Source: Lingula anatina
Taxonomy: Eukaryota; Brachiopoda; Lingulata; Lingulida; Lingulidae
Length of the DNA: 64,000 nt
NCBI RefSeq assembly: GCF_001039355.2
Contig: NW_019775643.1
Coordinates: 59,765-123,764 of the forward strand
Direction of reading: 5' to 3'
Shown here: one piece after another, positions 60,782-64,000 of the stretch
Layout of the letters: the number at the start of each line of letters is the position of its first letter
Numbering within the stretch: position 1 is the stretch's first letter
Position numbers and translations under genes: made by a program
The notes under the pieces: model-generated
What the model was told of the DNA's origin: nothing
What the model saw: only the letters and a program-made list of their open reading frames with translations
Database searches by the model: none

Positions 60782-62459
60782 ATATTTTGCCAGAATTAAT
60801 GTTTTTTCGGTCTCAATGTATTTCTTAAAATCGAAAAAGACAACGATTTGATTTGGAATTAAGACCATTTTTAAATGCTGTTTCTTATTTTGGGAAACAA
60901 TTTCTACTCAACACGCTATGTAATTCTGCGTTTACGTAAAAAAAGGTAAAACGGGGACTTATGCGTGTCATCAAAAGCAAAAATTCAAGTGATTTTTGAA
61001 AATGAATGACCAAAATATTTTGTTGAAATATCTAAAGTGGAACTATTGCAAAGAACAACATCGAAATAAGTGATATGAAAGAGGCGGAGATTGCACTGTA
61101 TTTGGTCGGCCAAAATCAAATAAATCAAAAATTAGGTTTTGCATGCTGTGGCGAAATCGATGAAATTCTGAAGATTTGCAATAAAAACGTGATCAAAGTC
61201 AACTTAGTTTACGCAACCACAGACTTAAAGCGTATATCGGCCATTTTAAAAGTGCATTGTTCCAGTATTCCAAAAAATAAAATCAATTGACAACATGAAG
61301 AAAAATATTAAAATGTCCCATCAAGAGACTTGATATATAATTGATGTGACAAGCACACAGAATATATCAACCGTTTTTTAGAGAAAATATCAGAACTTTC
61401 CACTTTGCTAAATTTGAAGCTCTTATTCTAGGTAGGCCTATGTGCGTCGCAACACGAGCATCTGCAGGAGTGGACTTGGTTAGTACGATTACATCACTGG
61501 AGATAAAGCTGTATGCAGTGAAACATTATCATTAATCTTGCCATTCAGAAGGTAGATCAAATTCTCATAGATACGCCTTAAACTGTGAACTGATTTTAGT
61601 TCTATTGCTAATGCTGATATTGATTGGAAAAAGGAGACAATCCGTATAATTTTAAATTTAAAACGCGAGCTTACGCTTTAAAGTACGACCCAATCTCGGA
61701 TCCCAAATAAAGGTCCACACTTGTCCAACTCTTTACTGATATATAAAAAAATTAATGCTTATCAAGTTCAAAAACCTTTTTCTTTATAATATTTATGGAT
61801 GAAAAAAGGGGTTATCAAGGAAAAAAATTGATTTAAAAGTTTTGGTTCTAGACTTTCATTATTTGTTTTATGCAACCTTTTGTAACTCGAATTTATTTTA
61901 CCAAGTGATGTTTTTTTTACGATACCAAAAATTACGATAACAAGTCAAAGTCTTTGTTGGCAATTTACTATGCAATAAACACACCGATCCAATAGTTTAA
62001 AATATAAAAAATAAATGATTAAGGATAAAAGTTAATAATCGGGAATCTTTAAAGAAAACAAACATTTTCTGGATATTTACTTCGAAACCAATAAGTTTTC
62101 AAACCTAATTATTTTGATGTTGACAATCATACACAAATACCTTTACTCAAGTCTTAAACACATTTCAAACTTATACTTCAGTTTTAAATATCAAACAACA
62201 CATCATATAACTCTTGGATAACTCATTAAACAACCTGCACCTTTAGTCATCATTTCGATATAGGCCTATGTTAATTATTCATTAGGTGCTATCGAAACAT
62301 AATCACATAAAAAGTGATCATAAATGTCAACAACCATAAACACACAAAAACACAATAATAACATGTATCAAGTTTCATATACTGACCTTCCTTTCTAGGA
62401 AACAAAGACATGAAAAAATTCCCTCTGGTCTGGCCACTGCTTTAATTGTACAATGAAAA
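60782..62459. other. Gene-free AT-rich stretch
   Basis: No coding similarity, splice-bounded frame or repeat family was recognised. Confidence 0.5.
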
Positions 62460-62511
62460 TGGCGACGGGTGCACGCGGCGGCGCGTCATCGAGCGTTCAA
62501 ATTAGGTCAGG
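62460..62511 (+). other. Candidate first coding exon in a CpG-rich patch
   Basis: ATGGCGACGGGTGCACGCGG opens a frame reading MATGARGGASSSVQIRS that ends at GTCAG, followed by the donor GTATGT (62512). A second ATG lies two codons up (62454). The 62440-62580 patch is unusually GC- and CpG-rich for this window, as around a promoter or first exon. No downstream exon was found in the remaining 1.5 kb, so the gene would continue beyond the window. Low certainty. Confidence 0.3.
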
Positions 62512-63616
62512 TATGTGGGGCGTTGAGCAAATAGAAGGCACCGACGCGCCAGAGTGCCAGAGTGGCTTAGAAAACAAGAGTATGAAATAGCTTACTAATA
62601 AGACCTTGCAGATTTAAAAATGCATTCGACTGAAAAATGAAATCATTTCTGCATTTATTGAGATCGAAGAAACTCAGACACAACTTCATCCTGAATAAAT
62701 AAATAAAGGCACGCGCAGGCCTTAATTACCTTCACCCTCATCCCAACTTTACAATTTAGAAAAAAAGGTGAACTGAACAGAGGTTGGGGCAAATGATAAT
62801 CTTTGTTAAACAATCATTTTTAAAGATATTAGAAAGAGTTGAATGAGCTGTCAAACTTCAACCAATGACGCGGCGTGACTTCTATAGCCTCAGCGTATGT
62901 AAATCCAGGATTGGCATTATGGGCTCCCCTACAAACCACCCGTAACAAGCATTTATAGGATGCCATACACCGAGTGTTACATAATTATATAGTATATACT
63001 GAACGGTGTTTGGTCTGGGCAGTGATAAGGGACAGTTTATTACCAAGTAACCTAGAGGTGGAAGCATTATGGAAACTACGAGTTCAACAGAATTTTAGTC
63101 AGGAACCTTGGGTATGAATTTATCAAAAACTTTGATAAGGTACCTGACTTCAAAACCTACTGTGTTAGCCACATTAAGTCTCAGCGCTGAGCAACAATCT
63201 TGACTAACGAGAACAAGTTTTTCTTTTTTTTCCTCTTGTTTTTGTGTACCCATTTAATCCGGTTGTATAGAGAGCTCACATCGATCTCAGCCCAAACACG
63301 TAGGCTGGCGAGCTGATAACCTCCAGTTCACCACAGTCATCTGTTATGCCCACGGTCATGATAGCTGACTTTTGCACCCAAGCCCCACGCGTTCTCTGCT
63401 CTCCAGTGCCGTCTTTACACCCCAACATGTTGACAGGTGTCAGATATAACGCCAGATTATTGAACTTCATTAAGTCGTATAGATAAGGCAATGGCTAGGT
63501 AATTCTATATCAATGATAGAGAACTATGCTTGGATCAAAGTTTTGTTTGGTGACCAACATTCGATCTATTCAGTGTTTGCAGACTTGGTCAGCCCATGGC
63601 AGTTATATTTAAGAAA
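62512..63616. other. No gene seen
   Basis: AT-rich. It may be an intron of the candidate gene starting at 62460. Confidence 0.35.
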
Positions 63617-63655
63617 ATGGAGGTCACTGTTTTCGTTGCTGTTTTCGTTGGTAAA
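63617..63655 (+). other. Candidate signal-peptide first exon
   Basis: ATGGAGGTCACTG encodes MEVTVFVAVFVGK, a short hydrophobic start, followed directly by GTAAGTG, a perfect donor. It resembles a first exon of a secreted protein whose remaining exons would lie outside the window. This is short and could be chance. Confidence 0.25.
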
Positions 63656-63952
63656 GTAAGTGAATCCCTTGTTGCACTAAAATGAAAAATAACTCTTATA
63701 ATTTCTAGCTGGACTTCTTCTTTGTGTGATATATAAAGAAAATACTAGTTTTTTTAATGCCGCAGCCAAAAATGCAATTTACTGTCCGCATTGTGTTAGT
63801 TGCGCTCTGAAGTGTTACAACCAAAAACGCAGTTCAATAAAAGCTATAAAAGCGTTTGTTTCTACGTTGCACATTCCTCTTTGTAACATTGTCATATCGA
63901 TTTTGATATCCATCGATACATACGTTACCTATGTTTTTAATAACTGTTCGCT

Positions 63953-63990
63953 GGGGGGGGGGAGGGGGGGGTCTGACACTCCCCCCCCCC
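63953..63990. repeat. Poly-G / poly-C tracts at the window end
   Basis: GGGGGGGGGGAGGGGGGGG is followed by TCTGACACT and a C run, so the two sides could pair as a hairpin. Similar G-runs occur at about 13998, 24801, 33996 and 36479. Confidence 0.7.
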
Positions 63991-64000
63991 TTCCACAATT

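Overview
The window is AT-rich animal DNA. Genes have GT-AG introns, microsatellites and short palindromic transposons are frequent, and there are runs of poly-G and a few N bases. Intact innexins (the protostome gap-junction family), a CK1 delta/epsilon kinase, a TARP-like calcium-channel gamma subunit and an LRRC74-like LRR/EF-hand gene point to a lophotrochozoan. A mollusc is my best guess, but the species cannot be fixed from the window. No viral, bacterial, rRNA, CRISPR or confident tRNA feature was seen.

Layout. At 1-2000 there is a decayed DNA transposon. From 4596 to about 14000 on the + strand lies casein kinase 1 delta/epsilon without its first exon; it has several possible C-terminal ends and a near-identical 1.48 kb duplication of its last exon. 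13927-19497 shows no gene. 19498-26081 (- strand) is a four-exon TARP/CACNG gene ending in a PDZ-binding-type tail. 26082-31551 is mostly empty. 31552-38246 (+ strand) is a 13-exon gene for a 546-residue leucine-rich-repeat protein with two canonical EF-hand loops.

From 39.7 to 59 kb there is an innexin cluster: one gene on + (40221-41423) and four on - (43804-45057, 50740-51894, 52594-53844, 56927-58120). Each coding region is uninterrupted, and each start codon lies 0-2 nt after a predicted 3' splice site of a 5'UTR intron. A shrunken tandem copy of the 49.0-54.7 kb block sits at 47.4-49.0 kb. It has lost one innexin completely and retains only a broken 3' fragment of another, so the cluster is evolving by duplication and deletion. 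A third family member of the intergenic sequence lies at 54.7-55.4 kb.

The rest (58.1-64 kb) holds a mariner-type transposon remnant and two speculative first exons. Mobile sequences include three copies of a near-fully palindromic MITE (33.4, 43.0 and 46.1 kb), a 326 bp TIR element inside the innexin block, and several single fold-back sequences.

The genes do not form a pathway. The innexins would make gap-junction or hemichannels and the TARP would assist membrane receptors or channels, while the kinase and the LRR/EF-hand protein act inside the cell. All exon boundaries were read by eye from splice consensus, phase and family similarity, with no transcript data.
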